Positions 12,044 to 23,510 of a stretch of DNA of 64,000 nt are shown here, in pieces (positions within the stretch are counted from its first letter, which is position 1; each line of letters starts with the position of its first letter). The translations under genes were made by a program, and so were the position numbers. Below the pieces are notes generated by a model. The model saw only the letters and a program-made list of their open reading frames with translations. It ran no database searches and was not told the origin of the DNA. Source of the stretch: Myxococcales bacterium (GTDB lineage: Bacteria; Myxococcota_A; Polyangia; Haliangiales; Haliangiaceae); the NCBI GenBank assembly GCA_016706545.1, contig JADJJK010000001.1, positions 248,001 through 312,000 on the forward strand. Direction: 5' to 3'.

Positions 12044-13192
12044 ATGGAGCACCCCTACTTCTCCGCTGATCACGAGACCAAGGCGCGGGGCATGTTTCGC
12101 ATCCTCGAGGAGGACGGCGCGGTGGCCGCCGGGATGGAGCCGCTGGTCGCCCAGCTTGGCCGCGAGCGCTGCCGCGAGCTGTTCGCCGGCATGCTGCGCA
12201 TCCGCGTCACCGACGCGCGCATGATGGCGCTGCAGCGCCAGGGCCGCATCGGCTTCTACGGCGAGGCCATGGGGCAGGAGGCGGCGGTGGTCGGCTCCGC
12301 GGCGGCCTCGGCGCCAGAGGACTGGGTGGTGCCGGCGCTGCGCGAGGCCGGCGTGGGCCTGTTTCGAGGCATGTCGCTCGACTCGTATCTGGCGCAGATC
12401 TTCGGCAACGCCGAGGACCCCACCAAGGGCCGTCAGATGCCGTGCCATCCCATGGATCGCGCGCGCCACTACGTGGTGATGTCCTCGTGCGTGTCCACCC
12501 AGATCCCGCACGCGGTCGGCATCGCCATGGCCATGAAGCTCTCCGGCGATCGCGGCAAGGTCGCCTTTGGCTTCATGGGGGATGGCGGCACCAGCGAGGG
12601 CGATTTTCACGTCGCGCTCAACTTCGCCGGTGTCAGCGGCGCGCCGTGCGTGCTCATCTGCCAGAACAACCAGTGGGCCATCTCCACGCCGGGCAGCGCG
12701 CAGACCGCCGCCGAGACCATCGCGCAGAAGGCGCTGGGCTACGGCGTGGAGCCGCTGCGCGCCGACGGCAACGACGTGCTGGCGGTGGCCCACACCGTCG
12801 CGTACGCCGCGGACAAGGCCCGGCGCGGCGATGGCCCGACGTTCGTGGAGCTGTTGACGTACCGGGTCAGCGCGCACTCGTCCTCTGACGACCCCACCCG
12901 ATACCGCGATGAGAAGGTCACGGAGATCTGGCGGAGCCAGCGCGATCCGCTGCATCGGATGCAGCGATTTCTGGAGGCCCGCGGCTTCATCTCCCAGGCG
13001 GAGGTCTCGCAGATGGCGGCCCAGATGGAGGCCGAGGTCCGCGACGCCATCGCACGGCAAGAGAAGGTCGGCCCGCCTGCGGTGACCAGCCTGTTCGACG
13101 ATGTCTACGAGCACCCCACCTGGATCCTGCAAGAGCAACGCGCCGCGCTGCTGGCGCAGCCGCGGACCACGAGCCCGCACCACCACGGGTAG
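12044..13192 (+). CDS. branched-chain 2-oxoacid dehydrogenase E1 component, alpha subunit
   Basis: Seen: 382 residues from ATG 12044. The thiamine-diphosphate signature GDGGTSEGDFH...NN is followed by QWAISTP. GRIGFYGEAMGQEA, GKGRQMPCH, STQIPHAVG, the DGNDV segment and SSSDDPTRYRD follow the order found in mitochondrial BCKDH E1 alpha rather than pyruvate dehydrogenase. Known: with E1 beta, E2 and E3 this subunit decarboxylates the oxoacids of Leu, Ile and Val, giving branched acyl-CoAs that prime iso-fatty acids in myxobacteria. Oddity: no E1 beta or E2 gene is adjacent; the next gene is a protein kinase 550 bp away. It starts 55 bp after the peptidase stop. Confidence 0.88.
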   Translation: MEHPYFSADHETKARGMFRILEEDGAVAAGMEPLVAQLGRERCRELFAGMLRIRVTDARMMALQRQGRIGFYGEAMGQEAAVVGSAAASAPEDWVVPALREAGVGLFRGMSLDSYLAQIFGNAEDPTKGRQMPCHPMDRARHYVVMSSCVSTQIPHAVGIAMAMKLSGDRGKVAFGFMGDGGTSEGDFHVALNFAGVSGAPCVLICQNNQWAISTPGSAQTAAETIAQKALGYGVEPLRADGNDVLAVAHTVAYAADKARRGDGPTFVELLTYRVSAHSSSDDPTRYRDEKVTEIWRSQRDPLHRMQRFLEARGFISQAEVSQMAAQMEAEVRDAIARQEKVGPPAVTSLFDDVYEHPTWILQEQRAALLAQPRTTSPHHHG

Positions 13193-13305
13193 CGCCTTTC
13201 AACGGCGCGACGGGGAGAGACGCGCGCCCGACACACCGCGGCGAGCGCGACGGCCGCAGGTGCGCTGGCGTACGCCGCGGACCGGGCGCCGACCGGGCCG
13301 GCGAC

Positions 13306-13378
13306 CGCGCCGCCGCACCCCGCGCCGCCGCACCCCCGCGCCGCCGCACCCCCGCGCCGCCGCACCCCCGGCCTTGGT
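13306..13378. repeat. 15-16-bp GC-rich tandem repeat, about four copies
   Basis: Repeats of GCGCCGCCGCACCCC with 0-1 extra C, starting at 13307, 13322, 13338 and 13354. It is followed by ordinary intergenic sequence; there are no spacers, so this is not a CRISPR array. Confidence 0.85.
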
Positions 13379-13509
13379 CCCGATCTCCCCGTGGCGAGGC
13401 CCGAAACCGGCACCTCCAGGTTCCAGCGCCGCGGCCAGATCCGGCGGGGCCCGGCCTGACCGGCGGCGCGGCCACGGCAACTCGACCACCTGCCTGTCTT
13501 CTTTCCACG

Positions 13510-13578
13510 TGGTTCCCACCTGGTTCCCACCTGGTTCCCACCTGGTTTCGAACCGGTTTCCACCTGGTTTTCCACCTG
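13510..13578. repeat. 11-bp tandem repeat
   Basis: Three exact copies of TGGTTCCCACC (13510-13542), then degenerate copies TGGTTTCGAACCGGTTTCCACC and TGGTTTTCCACC. It ends about 165 bp upstream of the kinase start. The 11-bp period is close to one helical turn. Confidence 0.9.
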
Positions 13579-13744
13579 GCGCGCCTCTTGCTCTACCTGG
13601 CGGGTGGCCGAGATTTCCAGAGAGGAGCCAACATCAGGCCGCCACGCCGAGTCATTCTATGGCCAGGGATCGGAATGCTCGGAACGTGACAGCGAGCTTG
13701 GCTGGAGTTCACCTCGCAGCCAGCGTTCCCTTAGACTCGACCTC

Positions 13745-15430
<1,686 letters not shown>

Positions 15431-15498
15431 GCCAAGGCCCGCCAGCACGAGACGACCGACGAAACGAAGCACGACGAACGACGGATGGAGCAACCACG

Positions 15499-16362
15499 AT
15501 GACCCCACGACGAAGCCTGGCGCTGTGTGCCTTGTGCTGGCTGTGCGCCGCCACGCCGGCCTGGGCCCAAGAAATGACCGAAGACCGCAAGGAGGCCGCG
15601 CGCGCCTTCAACGCCGGTGAGATGGCGTTCAAGAAGGCCAAGTACGACTCCGCCGCGCAGAGCTTCGAGGCCGCGTACAAGGCCTTCGCGGCGCCGGAGA
15701 TCGCCTTCTCGGCGGCGCAGGCGTACCGGCTGGGCAACTCGATCTCGCCCAAGGCGCGCCCGGAGTACGTCAAGCGCGCCATCGAGCTCTACGAGCTCTA
15801 TGTCGCCTCGGTCAAGGAGGGCGGGCGCGTCGCCGACGCCGCCGTTCACCTGCAGGCGCTGCGCGCGCTGTGGCGTGACCTGGACGCGGAGGGCGCGGCC
15901 CGCGCCGCGCAGATGATCTATGACCGCACCCAGCTCACCGTGTGGTCCGCGGTCGACGGCGCGCAGGTCGAGATCGACGGCAAGCCCGCCACCGCCTACG
16001 CCTACGTCGACGTCACGCCAGGGGAGCACGTGGTCGAGGTCAGCGCGCCCGGCCACTTCCCGTTCGAGCAGCGCGTCTCGGTGGCCAAGGGCGCGCAGGT
16101 GCCGGTCTCGGTGGAGCTGCGGGCCAAGCCGGCGACCTTGCGCATCACCACGGAGGCCGGCGCCGAGATCGCCATCGACGGGCGCGCGGTGAGCCTGGTC
16201 GACGGCAAGGTCGAGACCGCGGCGGGCAAGCGCTTCGTCACGGTGACCCGCGCTGGACGCGAGCCGTTCGCCAAGGAGCTGACCCTGGCGCCCGGCGCCG
16301 AGACCAAGCTCGCCGCGCCGCTTCCGCCACCACCGCCCGCCGCAAGGGCGCGCGCTGGGTGA
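15499..16362 (+). CDS. exported TPR/PEGA-like protein, N-terminal part of a split frame
   Basis: Seen: 287 residues. ATG 15499 precedes a clear signal peptide (SLALCALCWLCAATPAWA). TPR-like helices cover about residues 30-120 (EAARAFNAGEMAFKKAKYDSA). Two PEGA-like beta modules follow (VWSAVDGAQVEIDGKPA; TTEAGAEIAIDGRAV). The frame ends in Pro-rich sequence at a TGA (16360-16362) while membrane-type sequence continues at once in another frame. Known: TPR plus PEGA proteins are common beside Ser/Thr kinases in Myxococcota. Inferred: the natural product continues into the next entry and a one-base indel near 16330-16350 splits it. It lies 68 bp after the kinase stop, so probably the same operon. 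Confidence 0.8.
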   Translation: MTPRRSLALCALCWLCAATPAWAQEMTEDRKEAARAFNAGEMAFKKAKYDSAAQSFEAAYKAFAAPEIAFSAAQAYRLGNSISPKARPEYVKRAIELYELYVASVKEGGRVADAAVHLQALRALWRDLDAEGAARAAQMIYDRTQLTVWSAVDGAQVEIDGKPATAYAYVDVTPGEHVVEVSAPGHFPFEQRVSVAKGAQVPVSVELRAKPATLRITTEAGAEIAIDGRAVSLVDGKVETAAGKRFVTVTRAGREPFAKELTLAPGAETKLAAPLPPPPPAARARAG

Positions 16363-16706
16363 TGTGGGGGACCACGGGCCTGGCCGTGGTGACCGCCGCC
16401 ACCGCCACGGTGGCGATCATCGCCGACGGCAAGGCGGTGGATCAGCGGAGCGTCCCAAACCAGCCCTCGGACGACGAGTACGAGCGCTGGCGCCAGCGCC
16501 GCGACAGCTTTCGAACCGCGGCGTTCATCAGCGGCGGCCTGATGCTGGCCGCCGCCGCCACCACCGCGGTGCTCTACTTCTCCGATCACCCGCGCGCGCA
16601 AGCGCAGCCCTTTTCCGAAGCGGACGCGCCCCCCAAGGGCGGCCCCCTGTTCACGCCGATGGTGTGGGCCGAGGGCGCTGGCGTCGCGCTGCAAGGAGGC
16701 TTCTGA
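16362..16706 (+). CDS. membrane segment following the TPR/PEGA gene: frameshifted C-terminus or coupled small gene
   Basis: Seen: 114 residues if begun at ATG 16362, which overlaps the previous stop as TGATG; a GTG lies just before. It has two hydrophobic helices (GLAVVTAATATVAIIA and AAFISGGLMLAAAATTAV) separated by a charged segment (DEYERWRQRRDSF). The sequence RKGARW just upstream in this frame is typical of the linker before such helices in one-piece homologues. Two readings are possible: a frameshifted C-terminus of the TPR/PEGA protein (favoured), or a genuine small membrane protein made by stop-start coupling. Its own stop overlaps the next start (TGATG). Confidence 0.65.
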   Translation: MWGTTGLAVVTAATATVAIIADGKAVDQRSVPNQPSDDEYERWRQRRDSFRTAAFISGGLMLAAAATTAVLYFSDHPRAQAQPFSEADAPPKGGPLFTPMVWAEGAGVALQGGF

Positions 16707-19310
16707 TGTCGTCGCCGCGTTCGTTGCCCCCGTCGCTCGCGTGGATGCCGCACCTGGCGCTGCGCGGCGCGCTGCTTTGCCTCGCCCTGAGCGCAGCCGC
16801 GTGCAGCGAGCTACAGCCCATCGAGGCCAACCGCTGCGGCAACCGCGTCGTCGAGAAAGGCGAGGCCTGCGACGAGGGCAGCGAGACCACGCTGTGCACC
16901 GCCGAGTGCCGCCTGCCCTGCGTGGGCAAGAGCGACGCCCCGGCGAGCTACGTGGACAACCCGGAGGACGCGCAGGCTGACAAGTACTGCCCGGCCGGGC
17001 AAGCGTGCGGCGTCGGCGGGCTGTGCGCTGCGCCCTCGGGCAAGTTCCGCACCGAGACCACGTTCGAGTTCGACGTGCCGCAGGCGGAGGTCGGCGACGT
17101 CGATGGCGACGACGCGGCCGATCTGGTCGGCACCGGCGCCACCGAGATCCGCATCCGGTTCGGCGACGCAGATGGCGCCCCGCTGGCTTCCGCGAGCCAC
17201 ATGCCCGCGCCCGCCGCCACCGGGCCCTTCTTGCTGGGTGACCTGGACGGCAAAGGCGGCATCGATCTCGCCATCCCGAGCGACGGCGGCGTGGTGCCGT
17301 TCTACGCCAGCGACTCCGGGCACCTTGCAGCACCGGCCCTCGCCCACCTTGTCCATCCCGCGCGATGGCTTCGTCGCCGCCGTCGATGGCACGGTGCCAG
17401 CCGGCGGCGGCTCGCGCCGACCGCTGCTCGTGTACATCGAGACCCAAGGCAACTTCGCGGTGCTGCGAGACCTGGTCACCACCGGCAACCCGGAGCTGGC
17501 GCGCTGCGATACCGGCGCCCCGGTCGGCCTGGTGCGTCGAGTGCCGCTGGCCATCTCCACCACCAACAGCGGCGATCTCATCGCCATCGGCATCGAGCGT
17601 CCCGTGGACCCAGGCGTGTGCGTGTTCGCGCCGGGCAGCCCGGTCTTGCCCGCCGATCCGGGGTGGATCCCGCGCTTCCACCGCCTCGCCACCGGGGCCC
17701 GCTTCGACCTCGAGCTGGTCCCGCTGGTGTGGGCCAACACCGACGGCGATGCTTGCCCGGAGCTGGTGGCGCCGGTGCTCACCGGCCCGGGCGCCGGGAC
17801 CCCTGGGCAGAACCTGTTCGACAACACCGCGGCGACCTGCACCTTCGCCACCGCGAGCGCGCTGGTCCCCACCTGGGCGCTAAACGGCGCCAAGGTGCTC
17901 GGCGCTGGCAACCTCGACCGCGTCGGCGCAGACGAGCTGGTCACCAGCAAGAACGTGGTCCGCATCGACTCGCTGGCCGCGGCCGTCCCGCTCGGCCAGG
18001 CGGTGGGCATGGATCGCCTCAAGGTGGCGGACTTCAACGGCGACGGCATCGTCGATATCGCGGGCACCGATACCACCACCGCCGGCGCCGGCGAGGCCAG
18101 CCGCGAGGCGGTCCGGATCTTGCGCACCTCCGGCCCCCCCGGCACCTGGCAGGCGAGCACCGTCGTGGTCGAGACGCTGCGCCCCGTGCTGCAGCTCGTG
18201 GTCGGCGACTTCGACGGCGACCGCATCGCTGACCTCGCCCTCACCGAGGTCATGGCGCTCGATCAGAACCGCGTGCCCCTCACCATGGCCGTCAGCGTGA
18301 TCTATGGCCAGCGCTCGGAGATCCCGTCGTATCAGGTGGTGCTGGAGACCGACGCCGTGGTCATCGCCGCCCTGGGCCTGCGACGCGGCGGGCAGCATGA
18401 CGAAGACGGGGTCGATGATCTGGGCGTGGCCAAGATCACGGCCGGCGGCTCGGCCAAGCTCGCCGCGTCCGTGCTCTACGGCTCGGCGCAGCGCAGCCTC
18501 ACCGCGCCGCTGACCGTGGGTGCCGGCGTGCCGGTGGCCGCGCTCACCGCCGGGGCCTGGGCCGGGGCGGACCTGCTCAAGGACCTGGTGGTGTACGCCG
18601 GCAACTTTCAGTACGTCTGGCCGCAGCAGACCGGCGGCAACTTCGTCATCACCGGCACCGGCACCTCCACGCCGGTGGAGCCTGCGGGCCTGCGTGACTT
18701 CGCCATCACCCCGGCGATGACCGCCGGTGGCACCAGCACCATCGTCAGCTTCTCCGCTGCGACCCAGAAGGTGGCCGTCGGCGGCATCGGCGCGTGCCCG
18801 GGCTCATGGACCGGATCCGGTACGCAAGGCGTGGGTACCCGGCCCACGCTGCAGGCGCGTAACCTCGACGGGAACCCGGGCGATGAGCTGCTGCTGACCA
18901 GCCTCGAGGGCACCGGGATCCAGCCGGTGCAGATCTTCCCGGCCATCGGCGGGGAGTGCAAGATGGGAGCCGGCCTCCTGCCGCTGGTCCATCCGCTGGC
19001 CACCTGCGATGCGGCGGTGGGCATCGAGGCCGGCACCTTGGCCTCCGATGATCCCAAGCGGCGCGAGGTGCTCGCGGTGTGCAGGAGGGCCGGTGGCAGC
19101 GTCCTGTCCCGCTTCGACGTCGCGCCTGGCGGCGAGACGGTGGGCACCGCGCTGGACGTCAAGCTCACCGGCCGCGCCAAGCGCTTGATGGTCGGAGACT
19201 TCACCGGCGATGGGCTCGAGGACGCGGTCGCCATCACGTCGGTCGGCTCGGTGGACTTCGCCACGCTGCTGGTGCAGTGCTCCACCACCGACGCGTCCTG
19301 CGATCAGTGA
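16706..19310 (+). CDS. FG-GAP/VCBS-repeat lipoprotein with Myxo-disulfide motif, frameshifted
   Basis: Seen: ATG 16706 overlaps the previous stop and has AGGAGG 8 bp upstream. Signal peptide with lipobox LSAAAC near residue 33. The Cys-rich GNRVVEKGEACDEGS module is the Myxococcales disulfide repeat. Many Asp-rich calcium-type blades follow (VGDVDGDDAADLVG, LGDLDGKGGIDLA, VADFNGDGIVDIAG, VGDFDGDRIADLAL, VGDFTGDGLEDAVA), giving a beta-propeller of about 860 residues. At about 17322-17345 the reading frame changes: the first part reads to GHL, and the rest resumes as SIPRDGFVAAVDG one base shifted. Known: such propellers are surface adhesins or scaffolds. Inferred: an exported partner of the kinase operon; the shift is probably an indel. 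Confidence 0.82.
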
Positions 19311-19380
19311 GCAGCGAAGATCCACCTCTCCAGGTTTTCAGGCGGCACAGCCGCGGCGGAGAAGGTATGCTCGCTGACAT

Positions 19381-21075
19381 ATGAAGTCCTTTCTTCGGCT
19401 CGCCTTCCTCGGGCTCGTCTGCCTCGGGGGGCTGCTCTCGGCGCCGAGCCACGCGCTCGCCCAGGTCATCTCGCCCGACAACCCGGTCTTGCAGCGGGCC
19501 TCCCAGGTCGGGCAGACCGGCCTGCCGCCGCCGTCCACCGCGCGCAAGAGCGCCACCGCGTTTCGTCCGGCGCGCGGACGCGTGCTGCTGGACGCCTTCC
19601 TCAGCAACATGCTCGAAGACACTGGCGAGCGCGAGGTGATGCGCGCCGCGCTCACCCAGGTGTTCCTCAGCTACGAGGCCGAGGCCAAGAAGCTCAAGGT
19701 CGCCAACGACGCCGCCGCGGCGCTGGCGTTCGCGGTGACCATCCTGCACAGCGTCGGCACCGGGAGCGAGCCCAGCGACGAGGCGTTCGTGGCGTTGACC
19801 CCGCGGCTGCGCGCGGCGCTCGACACGCCGGCGGTGCGCGCCGCCTCGGACCGGCACAAGCAGGAGGTGTACGAGCTGGCCATCTGCACCGCCGGATCCG
19901 TGCTGAGCCTGGCCGCGGTGGCCGAGGACGACGCCACCAAGGAGAAGGTGCGCGAGCTGGCGCAGGGCAGCTTGCGCGTGCTGCTTGGCACCGAGCTGGC
20001 GGCGCTCACCCTCACCAGCACCACGGTGGCGATCAAGGCCACCGGCGCCCGCGCCGAGCCCGGCCCCGCCCGACCGGCGGCCCCGGCGCCGGCCAGCGGT
20101 GCGCCGGCAGCCCCGGCAGGGCGCGCGGCCCCGGCGGCCCCGGCGGTCACGCTCGCCCCTGGCGCGCTGGCCCCTGGCTTCACCTTCAGCCCGCCGCAGG
20201 GCTTCACCCAGGACTCCGGCTGGCACATCGGGAGCTGGCGAGACGGCAATGACGTCACCTCGGCGCTGGTGCGCTTCCCGCCGGCCGTGGTGGCCAAGGG
20301 ATCGTATTCGGACGCGCTGCGCGCCGCCTGGCAGAGCTACATCCCGGCCGAGCTCACCGGCCGGGCCAGCGCCACGGTCTTCCGCCGCTACGTCGGCAAC
20401 GGCCTGTTCGCGCAGTTCATGACCGCGCGCGGGCCGGAGAAGAACCGCCGCAACGACTCGATGTTCTCGCTCTTTCTCATCGACTGCGGCGCCGCCTGGC
20501 AGCCGATGGTGGTCGCGCAGACGTACCAGAGCGAGGGAGCGGGCATCGACATGTCCACCGGCTTCTCGTTCCCAAGGAGCGCGGATATCGCGGAGACCTT
20601 GCTCGCCACGCTGCGCTGTCCGGGGCCGCTTGGCCAGCCCATCGTCGACGTGCGCTCGCTGGCTGGCAACTATCACTTTGGCAACGGCGCGTCGATGGAC
20701 TGGATCAATGTCTACACCGGCGCCACCTCCACCACCTTCGTGTCGTACGGTGGCCGCCTGCACCTCAAGGACAACGGCACCTTCGACTACGAGTACTCGA
20801 GCGCCAGCAACCAGGGCGCCGGCACCAAGTTCGCGGGGATCCGCGCCAACGGCACCTGGAAGATCGAAGGCGACACCCTGCTCGTGACCTACGCCAAGTA
20901 CGATCAGGGCGACAGCTATCGCAAGAAGGGCGAGCGCTACCGCATCGCCAGCAGCATGCTGTTTGACGACGGCAACAAGCTGACCATCCTGCGCTCAGGC
21001 ACCGACTACGACCGCCCGGTCAACGCGGTCACCGTGTCGGATCCGTCGACGTACTACTCCACCAAGGCGAAGTAG
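19381..21075 (+). CDS. exported two-domain protein of unknown function
   Basis: Seen: 564 residues from ATG 19381, with signal peptide SFLRLAFLGLVCLGGLLSAPSHALA. Residues about 60-215 are an all-helical domain (LLDAFLSNMLEDTGEREVMR, KKLKVANDAAAALAFAVTIL) that recalls the uncharacterised DUF6683 family, though I cannot confirm this. An Ala/Pro linker (about 225-260) follows. A beta-rich C-terminal part has a GFTF...GWHIG segment and a lipocalin-like run (LHLKDNGTFDYEYSS, ANGTWKIEGDTLLVTY). No catalytic residues are evident. It follows the FG-GAP gene by 70 bp on the same strand and may belong to that operon. Periplasmic or secreted location is inferred. Confidence 0.8.
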   Translation: MKSFLRLAFLGLVCLGGLLSAPSHALAQVISPDNPVLQRASQVGQTGLPPPSTARKSATAFRPARGRVLLDAFLSNMLEDTGEREVMRAALTQVFLSYEAEAKKLKVANDAAAALAFAVTILHSVGTGSEPSDEAFVALTPRLRAALDTPAVRAASDRHKQEVYELAICTAGSVLSLAAVAEDDATKEKVRELAQGSLRVLLGTELAALTLTSTTVAIKATGARAEPGPARPAAPAPASGAPAAPAGRAAPAAPAVTLAPGALAPGFTFSPPQGFTQDSGWHIGSWRDGNDVTSALVRFPPAVVAKGSYSDALRAAWQSYIPAELTGRASATVFRRYVGNGLFAQFMTARGPEKNRRNDSMFSLFLIDCGAAWQPMVVAQTYQSEGAGIDMSTGFSFPRSADIAETLLATLRCPGPLGQPIVDVRSLAGNYHFGNGASMDWINVYTGATSTTFVSYGGRLHLKDNGTFDYEYSSASNQGAGTKFAGIRANGTWKIEGDTLLVTYAKYDQGDSYRKKGERYRIASSMLFDDGNKLTILRSGTDYDRPVNAVTVSDPSTYYSTKAK

Positions 21076-21081
21076 CGCGTC

Positions 21082-22218
21082 TCAGCGCGGCGCGGCTGGC
21101 GCGGGCTGCGCGGCGGGCGCGGGCTGCGCGGGCGGCGCGGCTGGCGCGGGCGCCGCGGCTGGCGCGGGCTGCGCGGGCGCGGGCGCGGGCTGCGCTGGCG
21201 ACGCGGGCGTGGCCGGCGACCTGGGCTGCTGCAGCTCGCGCAGGTGGTCGACGTAGCTCGGCAAGAAGTGCGGCGCGGCGAAGGCATCGCACCCCGGTCG
21301 CGGCTTGCCGGCGATGTGCGTGCGCTCCGGCGCGATGCCGGCGCGCGCGTACGCGCACACGTCGGTGGCGGCGTTGCCGTAGGCCCGGTGAAACAGCACC
21401 TTGAGCTCGCCCACCAGCCTGCTGAGCAGCTTCTGCTTGTACTCGCCGACGTGGCTCTCACCTGGCAGGAAGTCCAGCGCCGAGTCGACGCCGAACACCG
21501 GCCCCAGCGGGAAGCGGTGCTTGGTCAGCCACGCGAGCGTGTCGTTGCGCAAGAAGTACGGCCTGCCGGTGATGTACACCGGCAGGTAGCCTTGCTTGGC
21601 CCAGTGGTGCGCCACGTCGTTGGCGGACGGCCACATCTCGGCCTTGCCGCCCAGCAGATCTTCGAACAGCTCGCCGTCGTCCTTGGTCAGCGTGCCGTCG
21701 ATGTCGAACAGCACGGCGGCGCGGCCCGGCGCCAGCACCCAGACCCTGGCCTCGGCGAAGGTCCGGTCTCCCAGCAGGTACATCCGCACCCTGTGCGGCC
21801 CCGGCCCGGTGAAGGACTCCGGCGGCACCGTGAAGCTGACCCGACCGTCGTCATCGGTCACCTGCTGGCCCAGCGCGCGCCAGGCGCAGCGCGCCTTGCC
21901 CGACGCCGCCGGCAGCTCCTGCCACAGCTCCACCGTCTCGTCCTCCACGTCCTTGGACGCCTTGCCGTAGGCGAACTTGCCGCGCACCACCGCCGGCTGG
22001 CCAGCGCTGGCCAGCACGTCCAGCACCACGTGCCGCGGCGAGCCGAGCTTGGAGGCCACCCGACCGCCTTGAACATGATGTCGCCAGCCGGCGCCGCGCA
22101 CCGCCGGGGCGCAGCGCGGGTTGCCCGCCTCGGCGTCCTGGATGGTGGCACCGCACGCCCCGAGGCCGAAAATTCCGCAGACGCAGGCGATGACGAAGAC
22201 CAGGAGATCGCGCTTCAC
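21082..22218 (-). CDS. LNS2 (lipin-like) HAD-superfamily lipoprotein
   Basis: Seen: 378 residues from GTG 22218, chosen because VKRDLLVFVIACVCG then begins a lipoprotein signal with lipobox GLGAC. A beta-sandwich region (VVRGKFAYGKASKDVEDETVELW) precedes the HAD motif FDIDGTLT (D-x-D-x-T), then YITGRPYFLR and KQKLLSRL with the later HAD Lys/Asp region. The arrangement matches the LNS2 domain of lipin/Smp2 phosphatidate phosphatases and PITP-type proteins. The last 40 residues are Ala/Pro/Gln repeats. Known: lipins dephosphorylate phosphatidate. Inferred: an extracytoplasmic phosphatase on a lipid or phosphoester. It is tail-to-tail with the preceding gene, 6 bp apart. Confidence 0.85.
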   Translation of the reverse strand: MKRDLLVFVIACVCGIFGLGACGATIQDAEAGNPRCAPAVRGAGWRHHVQGGRVASKLGSPRHVVLDVLASAGQPAVVRGKFAYGKASKDVEDETVELWQELPAASGKARCAWRALGQQVTDDDGRVSFTVPPESFTGPGPHRVRMYLLGDRTFAEARVWVLAPGRAAVLFDIDGTLTKDDGELFEDLLGGKAEMWPSANDVAHHWAKQGYLPVYITGRPYFLRNDTLAWLTKHRFPLGPVFGVDSALDFLPGESHVGEYKQKLLSRLVGELKVLFHRAYGNAATDVCAYARAGIAPERTHIAGKPRPGCDAFAAPHFLPSYVDHLRELQQPRSPATPASPAQPAPAPAQPAPAAAPAPAAPPAQPAPAAQPAPAAPR

Positions 22219-22320
22219 CTGCAAAGTATGCCTGACCCTCCGGCGCCGACGCTGGTAAGACACGGCAATTCCGCGACGGCGCACGCGGAGCGCCTCGCGC
22301 GCATCGAGTACAGTGGACCC

Positions 22321-23502
22321 GTGCTCGCCTCCGTCTCCGCGCTCGCCTCCGCACAACATGCCTTCGACGCGCTCACCGAAGCGGACCTGCGCCGCCGCCA
22401 GAGCGCCAAGTGGAAGGTCTACGGAGACGAGGTCTTGCCTGCGTGGGTGGCGGAGATGGACTTCCCCATCGCCGAGCCCATCCGCCGCGCGCTGCACGCC
22501 GCCATCGACGCCGAGGACGTGGGCTACGCCGATCCGCGCGGGCTCGGCAACGCCGCCGCCCCGTGGGCGCTCGCGTCCTGGCGCTGGGCCATCGCCCCAG
22601 GCGACGTCCACATGGTCGCGGACGTGGTCACCGGCATCGGCGAGGTGCTGCGCGTGGCCACCGCGCCGGGCGACGCCGTGCTCATCGAGCCGCCGGTGTA
22701 TCACCCGTTCTCCGCCGTCACCCGCCACAACGGCCGGGTCGTGGTGGAGGCGCCGCTGCGGCTGCGAGACGGCGTATATGCGCCGGATCTGGACGCCATC
22801 GAGCGCGCCTATGCGAGCGGCGCGCGCGTCCACCTCCTGTGCTCACCGCACAACCCGAGCGGCATGGCGTACTCCGAGGCGGAGCTCGCGCGCATCGCCG
22901 AGCTGGCGGATCACCACCGTGTGCTGGTGATCTCCGACGAGATCCACGCGCCGCTGACGTTGCGAGGCGCGACCCACCGCCCGTTCCCCTCGGTGTCAGC
23001 CGCGGCCGCGCGCTGCTCCATCGTCATGACCTCCGCCTCCAAGACGTGGAACCTGGCGGGGCTCAAGGCCGCGATGATGATCGCCTGCGGCGAGCGCGGG
23101 CGCACCGAGCTGGCCAAGCTGCCGCCGGACACGCCGTATCACGCCGGGCACCTGGGCGTGCTCGCCAGCCGCGCCGCGCTCAGCGAGGGCCAGCCCTGGC
23201 TCACCAGCACGCTCACCATCCTGGAGCGCAACCGCGCGCTCCTGGGCGAGCTGCTCGCCGAGCACCTGCCGCGCGTCCGCTGGCAGCCGCAGCGCGCCGG
23301 CTACCTGGCCTGGCTCGATTGCCGGGAGCTTGGCCTGGGCGATGACCCCGCCCGCGCGTTCCTGCAGCGCGGCAAGGTGGCGCTGTCCTCCGGTCCCATG
23401 TTCGGCGAGCAAGGCAAGGGCTTCGCGCGGCTCAACGTGGCCACCAGCCGCGGCCTCCTGGAAGAGGCCGTGCGCCGCATGGCCCGCGCGCTCGAGGGGT
23501 AG
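22321..23502 (+). CDS. PatB/MalY-family aminotransferase (cystathionine beta-lyase type)
   Basis: Seen: 393 residues from GTG 22321, the in-frame start closest to the conserved N-terminus (WVAEMDFPIAEPI). PLP-binding Lys lies in SASKTWNLAGLK; SPHNPSG and ISDEIHAPL (PLP-ring Asp) are typical of fold-type I; the C-terminal Arg is in ARLNVATS. Known: MalY/PatB enzymes cleave the C-S bond of cystathionine or related thioethers, releasing thiol, pyruvate and ammonia in the cytosol. The gene is divergent from the LNS2 gene with about 100 bp between them. The substrate (cystathionine versus another C-S conjugate) cannot be decided from sequence. Confidence 0.9.
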   Translation: MLASVSALASAQHAFDALTEADLRRRQSAKWKVYGDEVLPAWVAEMDFPIAEPIRRALHAAIDAEDVGYADPRGLGNAAAPWALASWRWAIAPGDVHMVADVVTGIGEVLRVATAPGDAVLIEPPVYHPFSAVTRHNGRVVVEAPLRLRDGVYAPDLDAIERAYASGARVHLLCSPHNPSGMAYSEAELARIAELADHHRVLVISDEIHAPLTLRGATHRPFPSVSAAAARCSIVMTSASKTWNLAGLKAAMMIACGERGRTELAKLPPDTPYHAGHLGVLASRAALSEGQPWLTSTLTILERNRALLGELLAEHLPRVRWQPQRAGYLAWLDCRELGLGDDPARAFLQRGKVALSSGPMFGEQGKGFARLNVATSRGLLEEAVRRMARALEG

Positions 23503-23510
23503 CCGCGCCG

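Larger units (their letters stand above)
13193..13744. other. intergenic region with two tandem-repeat tracts
   Basis: 552 bp between the E1 alpha stop and the kinase start. No frame has coding character. It contains about four copies of a 15-16-bp GC-rich unit (13306-13378) and an 11-bp repeat tract (13510-13578). The last 120 bp are less GC-rich and probably contain the kinase promoter; no consensus promoter was identified. Confidence 0.6.

Noticed and set aside
13306..13378. Possible CRISPR-like repeat array
   Set aside because: Units are 15-16 bp, contiguous, without spacers; a simple GC-rich tandem repeat.
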